In this document: piece after piece, positions 36,630 through 48,639 of the stretch
How positions within the stretch are numbered: the first letter of the stretch is position 1
Layout of the letters: each line of letters starts with the position of its first letter
Notes under the pieces: generated by a model
What the model was told of the DNA's origin: nothing
Database searches by the model: none
The model's input: the letters and a program-made list of their open reading frames with translations, nothing else
Made by a program: the position numbers and the translations under genes
NCBI RefSeq assembly: GCF_040954645.1
Contig: NC_092806.1
Coordinates: 108,522,731 to 108,586,730, forward strand
Direction: 5' to 3'
Length of the DNA stretch: 64,000 nucleotides
Origin: Diabrotica undecimpunctata
Taxonomy: Eukaryota > Arthropoda > Insecta > Coleoptera > Chrysomelidae

Positions 36630-37055
36630 ATATATGGGCTGAAATTATTGGTAATCATCTGATTGGACCGTACGAATTTCCTAGAAGATTTAATGGAGAA
36701 ACCTATTTAAATTTATTGGAGCATGTTCTACCGATATTTTTTGAAGACGTTCTATTACAAATACGCTCTGAAATGTGGTTTCTTCATGACGGGGATCCAG
36801 CACATTTTACGAGACATATTAAAAATTTCCTCGACATTACTTATCCTCGTCGTCGATCGGTAGAAATGAACACGTTCTGTGACCACCCAGGACGCCAGAA
36901 TGCAATGTAATGGACTTTTATTTTTGGGGACATCTAAAATCATTAGTATACGACAACCAGGATGAAATTAAAACAGAAGCTCAATTTCGACAACGAATTT
37001 TTGATGCTGCTGAAATAATCCGACATAATTTACATACCTACTTATAATATTAGGA
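36630..37055 (+). pseudogene. IS630/Tc1/mariner-type transposase C-terminal relic
   Basis: YNIWAEIIGNHLIGPYEFP, FNGETYLNLLEHVLPIFFED, MWFLHDGDPAHFTRHIK (second catalytic Asp kept), then FGDI-KS remnants of the FFLWGHLKS motif and the C-terminal helix. The third catalytic position (SPDL) is lost. Same family type as the transposases at 40.9, 56 and 62 kb. Confidence 0.78.
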
Positions 37056-37207
37056 ATAATGGGATTCATAGAATAAATGAGTAAAGTAAAAACAGTATAA
37101 GTAAAATACCAAACTGGAAAAATAAAGCAACAAACAGAAAAGAATGGAAAAGAATAGTAACCCAAGCCATGGGCCTTCTAGGCCTGGAGAGCTAAATTAT
37201 ATATATA
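37056..37207 (+). pseudogene. LINE 3' end with hairpin and (TA)n tail
   Basis: NRKEWKRIVTQAMGLLGLES then stop is a LINE ORF2 C-terminus. It is followed by the hairpin GGCCT-TCT-AGGCC (37172-37184), GGAGAGCTAAAT and a short TA tail. The same arrangement ends the LINEs at 39.7 and 46.6 kb. Confidence 0.6.
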
Positions 37208-37534
37208 TAAAAACAGTATTCAAACCTTAATTATTAAATATTTAGTAAAAACAAATATGCTTTTTCTCTATCACTATTATTAGTATCAACACATATTGTG
37301 ATCGATGATTCATGATAGCTGATTTACAGTAATGAACGAAGGATAACAAGGAACGCAACGTTGCCGGCTGTATTTTCTTTTCTGTGAACAATGATCAAAT
37401 GGATTAAAATTAATAAAAATTAATAGTTTTTCTTTTGACTTTATAAAAAAATGTTATAAGAGTTTTGCATGTTTGAAATGTTTGAAATGCTGCAATCAGC
37501 GTATATCGTTAAGGAACGCACTATTTTCCGGGAC

Positions 37535-37538
<4 letters not shown>

Positions 37539-37592
<54 letters not shown>
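37539..37592. repeat. (TA)n microsatellite, first unit
   Basis: Pure TA repeat directly after GGGACACCC. Confidence 0.97.
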
Positions 37593-37595
<3 letters not shown>

Positions 37596-37930
37596 TACAA
37601 ACAGTATTCAAATATTCAAACCTTAATTATTAAATATTTAGTAAAAACAAATATGCTTTTTCTCTATCACTATTATTAGTATCAACACATATTATGATCG
37701 ATGATTCATGATAGCTGATTTACAGTAATGAACGAAGGATAACAAGGAACGCAACGTTGCCGGCTGTATTTTCTTTTCTGTGAACAATGATCAAATGGAT
37801 TAAAATTAATAAAAATTAATAGTTTTTCTTTTGACTTTATAAAAAAATGTTATAAGACTTTTGCGTGTTTGAAATGTTTGAAATGCTGCAATCAGCGTAT
37901 ATCGTTAAGGAACGCACTATTTTCCGGGAC

Positions 37931-37934
<4 letters not shown>

Positions 37935-38013
<79 letters not shown>
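37935..38013. repeat. (TA)n microsatellite, second unit
   Basis: Longer than its partner in the first unit (about 79 versus 54 bp), as expected for slippage after duplication. Confidence 0.97.
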
Positions 38014-38016
<3 letters not shown>

Positions 38017-38019
38017 AAT

Positions 38020-39230
38020 ATATAAAAATTTCAATGAAATCCCATATTATCGACCGATCAGTCTGTTATAAACAATTTCCAAATAATCAGAAATATTTTA
38101 AAAAAACACTAGATTCAGACTTTACAAGCGTAGACTTGAAACCAAATTATCAGTTTGGATTTCAACGAGAACACTCAACTACCCAGCAATGCCACTGAAT
38201 AACCCCCAAAATCAACATCGCATTAGAAGAAAAGAAATATTGCATAATGGTATCACTTGATGTAAGTCAAGCTTTTAATATCGTTTAACATAAAGAACTT
38301 CTTTATAAAATTAAATAAATATTACCACTAATAAGAATATAAATCGGAAATCAAATTCAGAATTCAGCCTAAATCTGTGCTTTCTAAATGTTGAAAAGCA
38401 AGCAGAAGACAAATGCATTCAAATGCACTTTGAATGAGTTCGCTCTCAAAAAGACAAGAGGCTGAAATATGCATATCAGCGAATTGTGGTACACTGTAAC
38501 GAAATCAAACCTAAACTGTCTATTTTATTTTTAAATATTACCACCATTTTTTTCGAATACTTACATCATACTTGGAAAACCGACAGTAAAGTTCAGACAA
38601 AAGTAGATGGAAAAATATCCTAAATGCATCACATTAAGGAGTGAGTTCCGACTCCATTATATTTTTTATATACGTCTGTTCTATTAATTTCAACTAATGG
38701 ATCAATTGGCACATTTGATTTGCAGATAACCCAGTAGCACTCAAAAGTCATAAATACTATTAATGCTGTTACTAATCAGCTTGAAAACTGGCTGAAATAA
38801 TGGAAAATAAAAATAAATAATTAATAAAAAAAAAAATAATTAATAAAAATAATAAATAAAGCAAATTAACCAACATAACTTTCACTTATCGACGAGAAAC
38901 ACCACCACCCGTATATATCAACAATGGGAAATACTCGTAGCCAGGACCAGGATTAAAACAACCAAACACCTTGGGTTACACCTGGAGCAAACCCTGTATT
39001 GGAAGGAATACATTAGGAACAAAAGAAAACAAACACAATTAACCAATACAAAAAATCAATTGGTTAAGTAGAAAAAACTCTAAGCAGTCCATAAATTATA
39101 AAATTTTAATGTATAAATCATGGATTTGTGGGGCTGTTATCGATCCAATATCGTTATAATGAAAAGATGTCAATAAAAAATCGAACAAGTTTATATTGTA
39201 ACTAAAAAATAAATAGTACCGTACCCCCAG
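38020..39230 (+). pseudogene. Jockey reverse transcriptase relic, interrupted by 38329-38532
   Basis: PNYQFGFQREHSTTQQCHRI, KYCIMVSLDVSQAFN (motif A with Asp), then after the insertion RILTSYLENRQ, a GVPQGSI-like remnant, FADDTVALKSH (readable after one shift), YINNGKYS, GLHLEQTLYWKEH-like thumb sequence and NKILMYKS. This is the 3' half of the Jockey element begun at 33.3 kb. Stops and indels throughout. Confidence 0.75.
38329..38532 (+). mobile_element. Short (204 bp) relative of the 34 kb foldback, 12-bp TSD
   Basis: Direct repeats AAATATTACCAC at 38317-38328 and 38533-38544 delimit the insertion in Jockey RT. Its whole length resembles the left arm of the 34 kb element: CAGAATTCAGCCTAAATCTG versus CAGATTTCTGCCTTAATCTG, GCTTTCTAAATGTTG versus GCCTTCTAAAAATTG, and CAGCGAATTG versus TAGCGAATTG. 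No hammerhead core is present, so it may be a truncated unit. Confidence 0.72.
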
Positions 39231-39578
39231 CCAATATTGGTTTAGCTATTTTCCCAAAACAATTCTTTATCTTTTAACTTAATCAACATACGTTTATAAT
39301 TATACGTTTATACAGGGTGTCCAGAAATTCTCCTGACAAACCAAAACCGAAGATTCCTCAGATGATTTTAAGACGATTTAACCTAATTCATCTAGTCCTA
39401 AAATGCTTTCTAAGGGAGCTATGGCTCTTTGAAGAGGGCGCCTTGTAAGCAGTTTTTTAATACCTCCAAAACGCTTCTATTTAGAAAAACAAAAACTGGT
39501 ACGATTATTTATCCTTCAGAGTTGAATTGATTCCATTAATTGCGAATATCTAGTACCGTTCATAGGTGTCCGTTTTGA

Positions 39579-40760
<1,182 letters not shown>

Positions 40761-40908
40761 TGTAGCTTTGTAATGTAGCTTTAATAGACCTTAATTAATT
40801 TTATAAATTATTTTTTGTTTTTTCAATAAATGTTGCACACAATTGGTAAAAAAAATTTGGGAAAAGAAGCAAAAAATCAATTTGAATCAAAATTTTATTT
40901 GAAGGTTT

Positions 40909-41640
40909 TTAAAAGCAAAGTACATATCTGTTACGATAGAACGAAACTACAAGTAATAAAAAAGACAAAGTATCAAAGATAGATAGTAACAAAAGATGCT
41001 CAATGTGATGACCGTTAGAACCTATGCATAAATTTTCCATTTTGCTTAGAGAACGCTGAATTCTTGCAAAAATTCCAAAATTTATTTCTAAATTCGTTGC
41101 AAGCATATGGTATTCTTGGCCAGAGTTTGTACTAGTTTGTATCAGAATGGAATAAACAAATGCTTTTATATATTCTGAAATACAATAAACGAAAAGATTC
41201 AAATCCGGCGACCTTGCTGGCGGAGCAACTGGACCACCTCTTCCATCCCAGTGGCCTTTGTAGTTATTATCAATAAATTCAGGTACATTCCTGCTAAAGT
41301 TGGCCGGACAGCCGTAATGTAGAAACCATAAGTTTTGCCGTATATTTAATGGCACATCATTTAAAAATCAGGTAATCAGAAATCTAAATCATCAGCAACA
41401 TTTAAATGAGCAGGCAATTCCACGGGTCCAAGTAGATAATCGTCAACTACTCCTATCTAGACGTTTATGTTAAACCTATGCTGATGCTTAAATTCTTAAA
41501 CAACGTGGGGATTGTCATCAACGTACCAATAATAATGTGCATTATGGTCAATAAAAATTCCATTTTTTGTGAGTGTAGCTTCGTCGCAAAACAAAATGTA
41601 TCTGAAAAATTCTTTATTTCTGATTTTGTAACCATATAGC
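40909..41640 (-). pseudogene. Transposase relic of the 39.3 kb transposon
   Basis: Minus strand: ILFCDEATLTKNGIFIDHNA (first Asp intact), NINV-IGVVDDYLLGPVELPA, then LNIRQNLWFLHYGCPANFS, where the second catalytic Asp (HDG) is Tyr, and GRGGPVAPPARSPDLN (third Asp region). Stops at several sites. The C-terminal third (ISEYIKAFVYSILIQ) is still recognisable. Further upstream to about 41900 the reading is too decayed to follow. Confidence 0.78.
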
Positions 41641-42483
41641 GACTTCTTCACAAGCAGGAAAATCTCCTTGTAGCAGTACTTGTTTCTTTGTTAAATGAAA
41701 AGGAAATAAATTTTCGTCTTTTAAGATATTTCCCGTGAAAGATTTTGAAATTGTGGGATACTGGCAGATAGTCTTCCAACGATAATTGCTAAATTTTTCT
41801 CAACTTTGATTAAAATAACATCTTTATGTGCTGCTGTTACATTATTATGTCGCTCTGTTTCAGAATTTTTTGAGAACACTAAACTTGTTTCTTTTAAATG
41901 GGAAATTTTTCAGCGTATCTACGTTACGGCTCGAGCGTTACACCTCATTTCGCAATAAACTAAATGCACATCAGCGTATTCCTTATTAGTAAAAACGATT
42001 TTTGTTGAATTTGTTAAAAAACGTAGGTTAAACTTCGGTTGACATTTTAAAGGCAACTAGTCCAAAAAATATTAATTTAAGTTTCATGACGAAAAAACGA
42101 AACATTTTCAAATCAATTTTTCTCGAAAACGGCGTATCCTACTGACTTAAAATAGGAGTACCTTTTAGTACTAGAATACCAGAAATTCTAATAATATAGT
42201 ATCACGAATGCTTAAAAGTTAAAAACAAAAAAGTTATGCCTTTAAATAACCATTAACCTACCCAAGACGGACGCCTATGATCGGTACTAGAAATTCGCAA
42301 TTCATTGAATCGATTAAACTTTGTTGGATAAATAATCATACCAGTTTTCATTTTTCTAAATAGAAGCGTTCTAAAGGTATTAAAAAAACTAATTGCAAGA
42401 AGCCATCTTCAAAGAGCTCTGGCTGAATGTTCGGACTAGGTGAAGTGGGTTAAATTTTCTTAAGATTATATGAGGATTCTCCT

Positions 42484-43342
42484 ATTTTAGCATTTTTATA
42501 CTAAATATTATTTTCTTAAATTTGAAAATTAATTTTTATTTGAAAATGTATTTTTGCTTAAAAATAACGTATAATTAGAAACATTTTTTTATACTTTTAA
42601 CACATTATCTAGGCTCTATTGCATTGATCTATTTTAATTTGTTAAAATACGTTTAAAATATTAAACCATTCTTAATAAGAAAAAAAAATGACTATTTCAA
42701 GTGCTTATTTTGCGTCCAGCATAATTTTGAAAATATGCACTTTGTAAAATTATTCTGTAAAAACTGAAAAACGATTCTAAAGAAATTTATTATATGTTTC
42801 ATTTGTATTATATAGTTTTTCTACGTGGAAAAAAATGAAAGGGAAAACTCCATTTTTTACACTCTTTCCCAAGTATTGTTGTTTAAAAAAAAAACATTAA
42901 ATTTTCAGTTTCTAGCTAGCCAAAGAATAAGTAAAATTCATATACTTTTACCTTATATAAGTGTTTTTGTGCAAGTAAGATCTCTCGAGTTCTTGGCAAA
43001 AATATGGACGCAAAAACCAAAAATTTTGGAGTTTTTTTAGATTTTTTTAAATAAAATATTAATCACGAGCATATCGTTATTATTAGTACAAGTTACTTCC
43101 TGAAGTAATTCTAGAAAAAAATACGAAAATGGCTTGCTGAAAAAAATCGGTTGCCTGTAAAGTCGGTTTTACGGGCGAAGATTTTACGTGACAACGTCTT
43201 TTTCTCGGTAGAATATTTATTGATATGAATATTATTAAATTGCACAATAGGAACAAGGAATTGAATGAAAATAAGAATTGCACAAATTTTAAGTATAGAA
43301 ATATATTTTGTTTACTAAAACATTGTACATGTAAACTTAAAC
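42484..43342. other. AT-rich region
   Basis: No ORF of note. A 15-bp word at 43186-43200 recurs inverted at 44720-44734. Confidence 0.5.
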
Positions 43343-43681
43343 TTAACTAATTTCTATTTGAGTGATTTTGTTGAGGATAGGACGATGATAGGAGAAATAT
43401 GAAATGAAAGGAAGTGTTTCTGCTGTAATGTGTCTTGCGAAAGTCAAGTCGATGGTTGTTCCTTTTAACGTAGTTGACTTAGAAACGTTTGATACGCAAT
43501 CAAGATTATACGTACATTTCATGAAATTTAGAAACGAGTTGTCTGACTTTACGTTTTTGTTAAAATCACCACACAGAAGAATCGGTATACTAGAATCAAC
43601 TTGCACGAACGGTGGCACGTACTGGCTGTTGTGAACGTACGGACCGAGTCCTTGCCATAGTAACATTCCAATGTCTTGCAT
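43343..43681 (-). pseudogene. Endonuclease-like C-terminal fragment, possibly from a Helentron
   Basis: Open frame of 112 codons: LLWQGLGPYVHNSQYVPPFV, IPILLCGDFNKNVKSDNSFL (GDFN box of the APE fold), STTLKGTTIDLTFARH and LPFISYFSYHRPIL. The SYFSYHRPI ending is what I associate with the endonuclease-like tail of arthropod Helitron/Helentron helicase proteins rather than with LINEs, where SDH follows. No Rep or helicase part is visible, so only a fragment survives. The family link is from memory and was not searched. Confidence 0.5.
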
Positions 43682-44559
43682 ACTAGCTCCTGGATGATTT
43701 ATTTTATATTATATTATTGATCTTAATATTTTCTACAAAATTTATTTGAAAATTTTTTCGATATATCAATTAGTTGCGGAGATATCGATCATTGAAGTTA
43801 TTGTTTGCTACCAGTATTTTATATATTTATTTTTTTCAGTTATAAAAAATTACTATTTCCAATTGTGTCTACCAAGTATGGTCACATGTATTTGCCTACA
43901 TATTAAATAATAATAAGTACAGATAATGTTATGTGACGTTCACTTCTGATTATATATATTTTAATATTTTTAATTTTAAAGAATTAATTTGAAAATCAAA
44001 ACACTTATTCAGATCGAAGGTTCAAATTTTTGCTAAATAAATTTGAAATTAATTAAAATTTGTAAATGTAAATGGTAAAGTTGAAAATTAAAACATTTAC
44101 TAAAATTGGAATTTGAAATTCTTGCTAAACACAGTTAAATTCTAACTCCGCGCGTGGTGATTGGTCGGTTTAGTTCGTTTGTTTGGTCGCCCTGTTTTGA
44201 CAGGTTAGAAGTTATAATTTGTTATTTTAAATGTTTGACTAGAAATACGCGCTGTTTCTTCTCAATCGACTGAATTACGATTGATTGCAGAGTGATTTAA
44301 ACTAATAATTTACTTAACACTATCAACATTTGTCAATAGTATGACATAACCTATAAACTCAGTTTCTCAACTTTTGTGTCAATCTAACAATTAATCAATC
44401 AATCATAGTTTACGATAATGAAATATTAGTGTACAATTATTTACCTTTATTGTTGTAGTTGTTGTAAATGACGAATCTAAGCACTCCACATTTTCACTAC
44501 AGACACAGCTGACGATACTTTCAACGATTTTCAACTTTAGCGATTCAACGCGCCTAATT
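43682..44559. other. AT-rich region
   Basis: No coding signal recognised. Confidence 0.5.
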
Positions 44560-44740
44560 CTCTAGTGCCGCGCGCAGCGGACCGATCATGTTTGAGTGGG
44601 AGAGAGACGCAAGGCATTCGCCGGTCCGGCGGGCCTTTCTCTCGTTCGGCGACTCACTGTAACAGACGTGAGCGGGTGTTACACTTTTTCTTAAATGACT
44701 CCGAGCCACAACCTAATTTAAGACGTTGTCACGTCAAAAA
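44560..44740. other. GC-rich island with short hairpin
   Basis: About 150 bp of markedly higher G+C (GTGCCGCGCGCAGCGGACCG) in an AT-rich setting. Contains CGCCGG-T-CCGGCG at 44619-44631 and ends with AAGACGTTGTCACGT at 44720-44734. It could be the end of a mobile element or an old promoter; nothing identifies it. Confidence 0.4.
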
Positions 44741-45319
44741 ATTTGCTGACCTTTTAATCCCATTTAAAAAAAATGGTTATTATACTTTTTTTGGAAATAC
44801 TTTATTGTGTGTAAAACTTTTCCATTCTTCAGTAATTTGTATTCATATAGTAAAATTCTTTGAGTATTTTATAATAAACAACTAAAATACAAAATTTTTA
44901 TTAAATTAAACTTAAAAACTGCTAAATAGTTCTTTCTTTCTTTCTAAACAGAAAAATCCCTTATTTACAATTATATATCCGTTGGCAAATCGGCGTATCT
45001 GTTTTATCTGCAGGATCATCTGATGCAGTAGTATCTATTTCCCTCTAATTCTCTTTGACAAAGCCAATATCATGTACAACTGAGCCGTGAGGTGGATTAT
45101 GTGTTCGCTAAAAACTGAATAATACAGGCCTCTAGGTTTATATACAACCATGTTAAGTTCGATCAATTTTTTATATGTATATTATGTATTATATCAATTA
45201 AATATATGCAGGAGTATCTTTTTTATCATTTACTTTGTAAAAAAATAAACAAAAACAAAGTAAATAAAAAAGCCAATGTAATAGAGATATTAAAAAATAT
45301 ATTATCAATGACATAATGG

Positions 45320-45323
<4 letters not shown>
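44741..45323. other. AT-rich spacer
   Basis: Nothing recognised. Confidence 0.5.

Positions 45324-45391
<68 letters not shown>
45324..45391. repeat. (TA)n microsatellite
   Basis: About 68 bp. Confidence 0.97.
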
Positions 45392-45396
<5 letters not shown>

Positions 45397-45477
45397 TAGG
45401 ATAAATTTCCGCGGTCTGGTAAATAAAAATTTTTAAGTTCTCGGGGGAAGAACCGCGTTGAGAATTAAAAACTCGAC

Positions 45478-45505
45478 GTTTCAGTACCCATTTTGGAGCC
45501 ATTAT
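45478..45505 (-). ncRNA. Hammerhead-like motif, core mutated
   Basis: Minus strand: CTC, TTGATAA (C3 and G8 changed from CTGATGA), a GGCTCC-containing hairpin, GAAA, palindrome ACGT, C as H17, then GAG pairing with CTC. The layout of the hammerheads is kept but two core bases are wrong, so cleavage is not expected. Confidence 0.4.
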
Positions 45506-45894
45506 CAAGAGGGATACAGTTCGGTCTCAATCTGCCTACTCCCCTTACTCGTGACGAGCGGCCTTACCCTGTGTAGCTGTTTTTTTATTCTCACTATGCA
45601 CTGAAACGGTATTTAAGCTATTAGGCCGATTCTAGATTTTAAGAAGCGGATGGAAGCGATGGTTTTTGCTTTTTCGAAATCTATTTTGAATCTCAATCTC
45701 AATCAAGAAATTGCCTGGAGCTCCAAGACCTAGATGATGATTTACCATTGTCAATCATGTTCGAAATTTATGGGGTTGAAAATTTTTTGAACTAACTAGA
45801 GATTGATGCAGCTCTGTTAATGGAAAATCTTGAACTAGACTTAGAGAAACTTGAAAAATAAAGGCAGATATCGAGCACAGTTTTATTAATTAAA
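45506..45894. other. Mixed spacer with an acidic coding-like stretch
   Basis: 45715-45860 reads QDLDDDLPLSIMFEIYGVEN then, after a stop, LEIDAALLMENLELDLEKLE on the plus strand. It looks like a decayed protein N-terminus of unknown family. Confidence 0.3.
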
Positions 45895-45940
45895 TCTTGC
45901 CCAAGTACTTTTGCTCACTAGAGCATCATCAGGGACATTT
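45895..45940 (-). ncRNA. Hammerhead ribozyme candidate with G12 to A change
   Basis: Minus strand: GTCC (45936-45933), CTGATGA (45932-45926), one extra T, stem II GCTC-TAGT-GAGC, AAAA instead of GAAA (45912-45909), palindromic stem III AGTACT (45909-45904), H17 = T, then GGGC (45902-45899), which pairs with GTCC including one wobble. Everything fits except the catalytic general-base G12, so it is probably inactive. Confidence 0.6.
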
Positions 45941-46508
45941 CGTCAATTTTGGGCTACCTATCCAACAATCCCAGAATGTCATAAACATAAAATTAAACAT
46001 AAAGTTGAACATAACACTACGCTACACAAGGACAAACAATTTAAAATGATTTAAAAAAGTCGAAGCTACATTTTGGTCGGCAACAGGAGAGAGAATTTTC
46101 TCGTCGCAGTAGTGGTGGCAGTTTTTTTGTCGTGACCTTTTGGTCCTTTTATTATATTATCCCACCACTGATGTTATCTTTCTGCTAACTTATTTCTTCT
46201 TTTATATATACATTTTTACCTGCATACCGATGGTTTGGTATTCAATACACTTGTCAGTATTACTGTTTGCATGTTATTCAATTTCTATTAGATAACGCAG
46301 TTTATAATATAGAAATACAGTATAAATAGTGAATTTTGAGTTATTTGAGTATATTGTATAATTAACCTTACCAAACTTACCAGTTATTTAACCTTACCAA
46401 ACTCTCAAGCTACTCTTGAGTGGCGCCCACATTCAGCATCTTGGACAACCCCAAATGCCTACTTACAATGCCTTAAATACAATTAGAATCCTATCAATTG
46501 TATTTAAG

Positions 46509-46510
<2 letters not shown>

Positions 46511-46559
<49 letters not shown>
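46511..46559. repeat. (AT)n microsatellite, tail of the 46.6 kb LINE
   Basis: Directly follows the LINE 3' end on the minus strand. Confidence 0.95.
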
Positions 46560-46563
<4 letters not shown>

Positions 46564-46627
46564 ACCACTAAAGACCTTAGAGGCCTATGGCTTAAAAAGT
46601 TTGTTCTTTCTTCATTTTCGCTTTCCT

Positions 46628-47440
46628 TTATGTACTGAGATCTTCTCTGGCTTGATATGTGATTTTTCTCCATTCTTTCTTGTTATTCATTTTTCTTTTC
46701 TGGCCTTCTAGTCCAATTTCTTCCATATCTTTTTCTACCTTCTGATTCCATCTATTTTTTGTCCTTCCTTTTCTCTTTTTTAAAGGTATAATGTAGTTCA
46801 GTACCCTTTTTGGAGTCCTCGTGTTCGACATCCTTTCTAGGTGACCTCGCCATCTTAGTCTCTGTGCCTTTATGACTCCTATTATGTTAGGTTGATTATA
46901 TAATTTCCTTAACTCATTATTTGATCTTCTTATCCATAGACCGTCCCTTATTATTCCTCCATATATCTTCCTCAGGATTTTCCTTTCCCATATCTCCAGT
47001 AAATTTTGTTCATTTTTTGTCATTGTCCATGTCTCACTGCAGTACGTTACTATTGGTTGTACAGTTGTTTTGTATAACTGTATTTTTGCCTTTCTTGATA
47101 AAAACTTGCTTTTCAACATTCCACTAAGAGCATGTACACTTCTATTGCCTACCATTATTCTAGCTTGTATTTCTTCTTTAATGTTAGGTTTGTGTGATAT
47201 TATTGTACCTAGGTATGTAAATCTTTCTACCATTTCGAATTCGTATGATAATCTTTCTTCTACTTCTACTTTAAACTTTTGTCCATCCCTGAACTGATCA
47301 TCTGTCCACTGCATACATTTTGTTTTAGTTTCATTTATGTAAAGTCCCATTTTCTTTGCTGCTTTTACTATTCTCTGTACTATCTCCTGTAGTTCTTTTT
47401 TTCCTCTTGCCAGCAACACTATATGATCCGCAAATGCCAA
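46628..47440 (-). pseudogene. RT palm and C-terminal region of the 46.6 kb LINE
   Basis: The ATG is internal; the frame starts at the catalytic region VLAFADHIVLLARGKKEL, where YADD/FADD reads FADH. It continues MGLYINETKTKCMQW, RFTYLGTIISHKPNIKEEI, TVQPIVTYCSETWTMTK, ERKILRKIYGGIIRDG, RLRWRGHLERMS and NNKKEWRKITYQA. This 270-codon piece is otherwise uninterrupted, so the catalytic Asp-to-His change is a clear lesion. Confidence 0.88.
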
Positions 47441-48610
47441 AACTTGGTGTCTTTTCTGATATAGGAGTCCTTCTCTATTGATTTTCGCTTCTCACATTAT
47501 TTTTTCTAGGCATAAATTGAAGAGTAATGATGACAAAGGATCGCTCTGCCTTAATCCTTCGTTTACTATAAATTTGTCCGATACATGATTGTTTACTTTG
47601 ACTCTGTTTTCTGTATTCTCTAAAGTAAGATGTATCATGTTACGCAACTTTCTGCTAACTTCCTCAAGGGTCTCTTTTAATTCCTTCCTTTTTATTCTAT
47701 CGTATGCTTGCTGGAAGTCGATGAATAGCGCTATCGTTGGTAAGTTGTGTTCATAGCTTTCTGCTTGTAATTCTCTGATTATGAATACTTGGTCCGTTGT
47801 GCTTCTCCCTCGTCTAAATCCGCACTGATATTCGCTATTATATTTTTAACTTCTTTTTCTAGCTTATCTTTTATGGATTTTGATAGGATTTTATATACGG
47901 TATTTAGTAACGCTACTCCTCTGTAATTACTGCATTCTGTTTTGTCTCCTTTTTTGTGTAATGGGCAAATAATGGCTTCCTTCCAATCTTTTGGTATTCG
48001 TTCTTTTATCCATATCTCCTTTATGATCTTGTATATCCAATTATTTAGTAGTTTTCCACCATATTTCATCATCTCTGCTGTTATGTTATCGCTTCCAGGG
48101 GATTTGTTGTTTTTCAGAGTTTTTATGATTTCCTCGATTTGTTCTTTGCTGGGTGAATTATCTTCTATGTCTTCTAGTGTTCGATTCTTGCTTCTGCTTC
48201 CATACATTCTCTTTGGTTTGACTTATTATTGCCATTTAGTAATTCATCAAAATACTCTTTCCATCTTTCGGCTATTTCTGCTTCCCCGCTTATATTATTT
48301 CCTGCTTTGTTTTTAATAAATATGGGTTTTTGTTGGAAACCTTTTTTTTTTCATTTCTAGCACCTTGATATAGGTTTTTTATTTTTTTTTATTTCTGTAA
48401 TTCTCTTCTATTTCTTTTAGCTTATTTTCTATGTGTTTTCTCTTCTTTTCTCTTAGCACCCTCTTTACTTTTTGTCTTTGCTCCCTATATCTATTCTTTG
48501 TCTCTGTTGTTTCTTTCGTGATCATTTCCATCCTTAATGATTTTCTTATTTCTTTTTCTTTTTGGCACTCTATGTCGAACCAGTCTTTCCTCTTTTTATT
48601 CCTGTATTTA
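47441..48610 (-). pseudogene. RT N-terminal half and linker of the 46.6 kb LINE
   Basis: 48207-47779 encodes IEEIIKTLKNNKSPGSDNIT, WKEAIICPLHKKGDKTECSN and YRGVALLNTVYKILSKSI. A shift near 47820 then gives CGFRRGRSTTDQVF, ALFIDFQQAYDRIKRK (motif A) and LRQSDPLSSLLFN (usual QGD box reads QSD), with a TGA near 47495. Upstream 48230-48610 holds a broken Lys/Glu-rich linker (DWFDIECQKEKEI, RWKEYFDELLNG). Confidence 0.82.
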
Positions 48611-48639
48611 AGTTACCCTATCGAATTTTAACATTGGCA

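Larger units (their letters stand above)
37207..38013 (+). repeat. Tandem duplication, two units of about 396 bp each ending in (TA)n
   Basis: The two units are almost identical, from CAGTATTCAAACCTTAATTA to GGGACACCCTATATATA. The unit ends (inverted: TAGGGTGTCCCGG) resemble the CAGGGTGTCC termini of IS630-type elements. No coding capacity. Confidence 0.9.
33300..39230 (+). mobile_element. Jockey-type LINE, dispersed by later insertions
   Basis: Three blocks of one Jockey element lie in order on the plus strand: ORF1 (33460-35560 with an insertion), endonuclease and linker (35560-36625) and RT (38020-39230 with an insertion). They are separated by a DNA-transposon relic, a LINE tail and a tandem duplication. 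All frames are heavily mutated. Confidence 0.75.
46560..48610 (-). mobile_element. 5'-truncated LINE with (TA)n tail
   Basis: 3' end at 46560 with hairpin AGGTC/GGCCT (46573-46585), tail at 46511-46559, and coding remains up to about 48610. No endonuclease domain is left, which suits 5' truncation. Clade not assigned. Confidence 0.82.

Noticed and set aside
43343..43681. LINE endonuclease assignment
   Set aside because: Has GDFN but ends in SYFSYHRPI instead of the SDH motif, and no RT follows; kept only as endonuclease-like.
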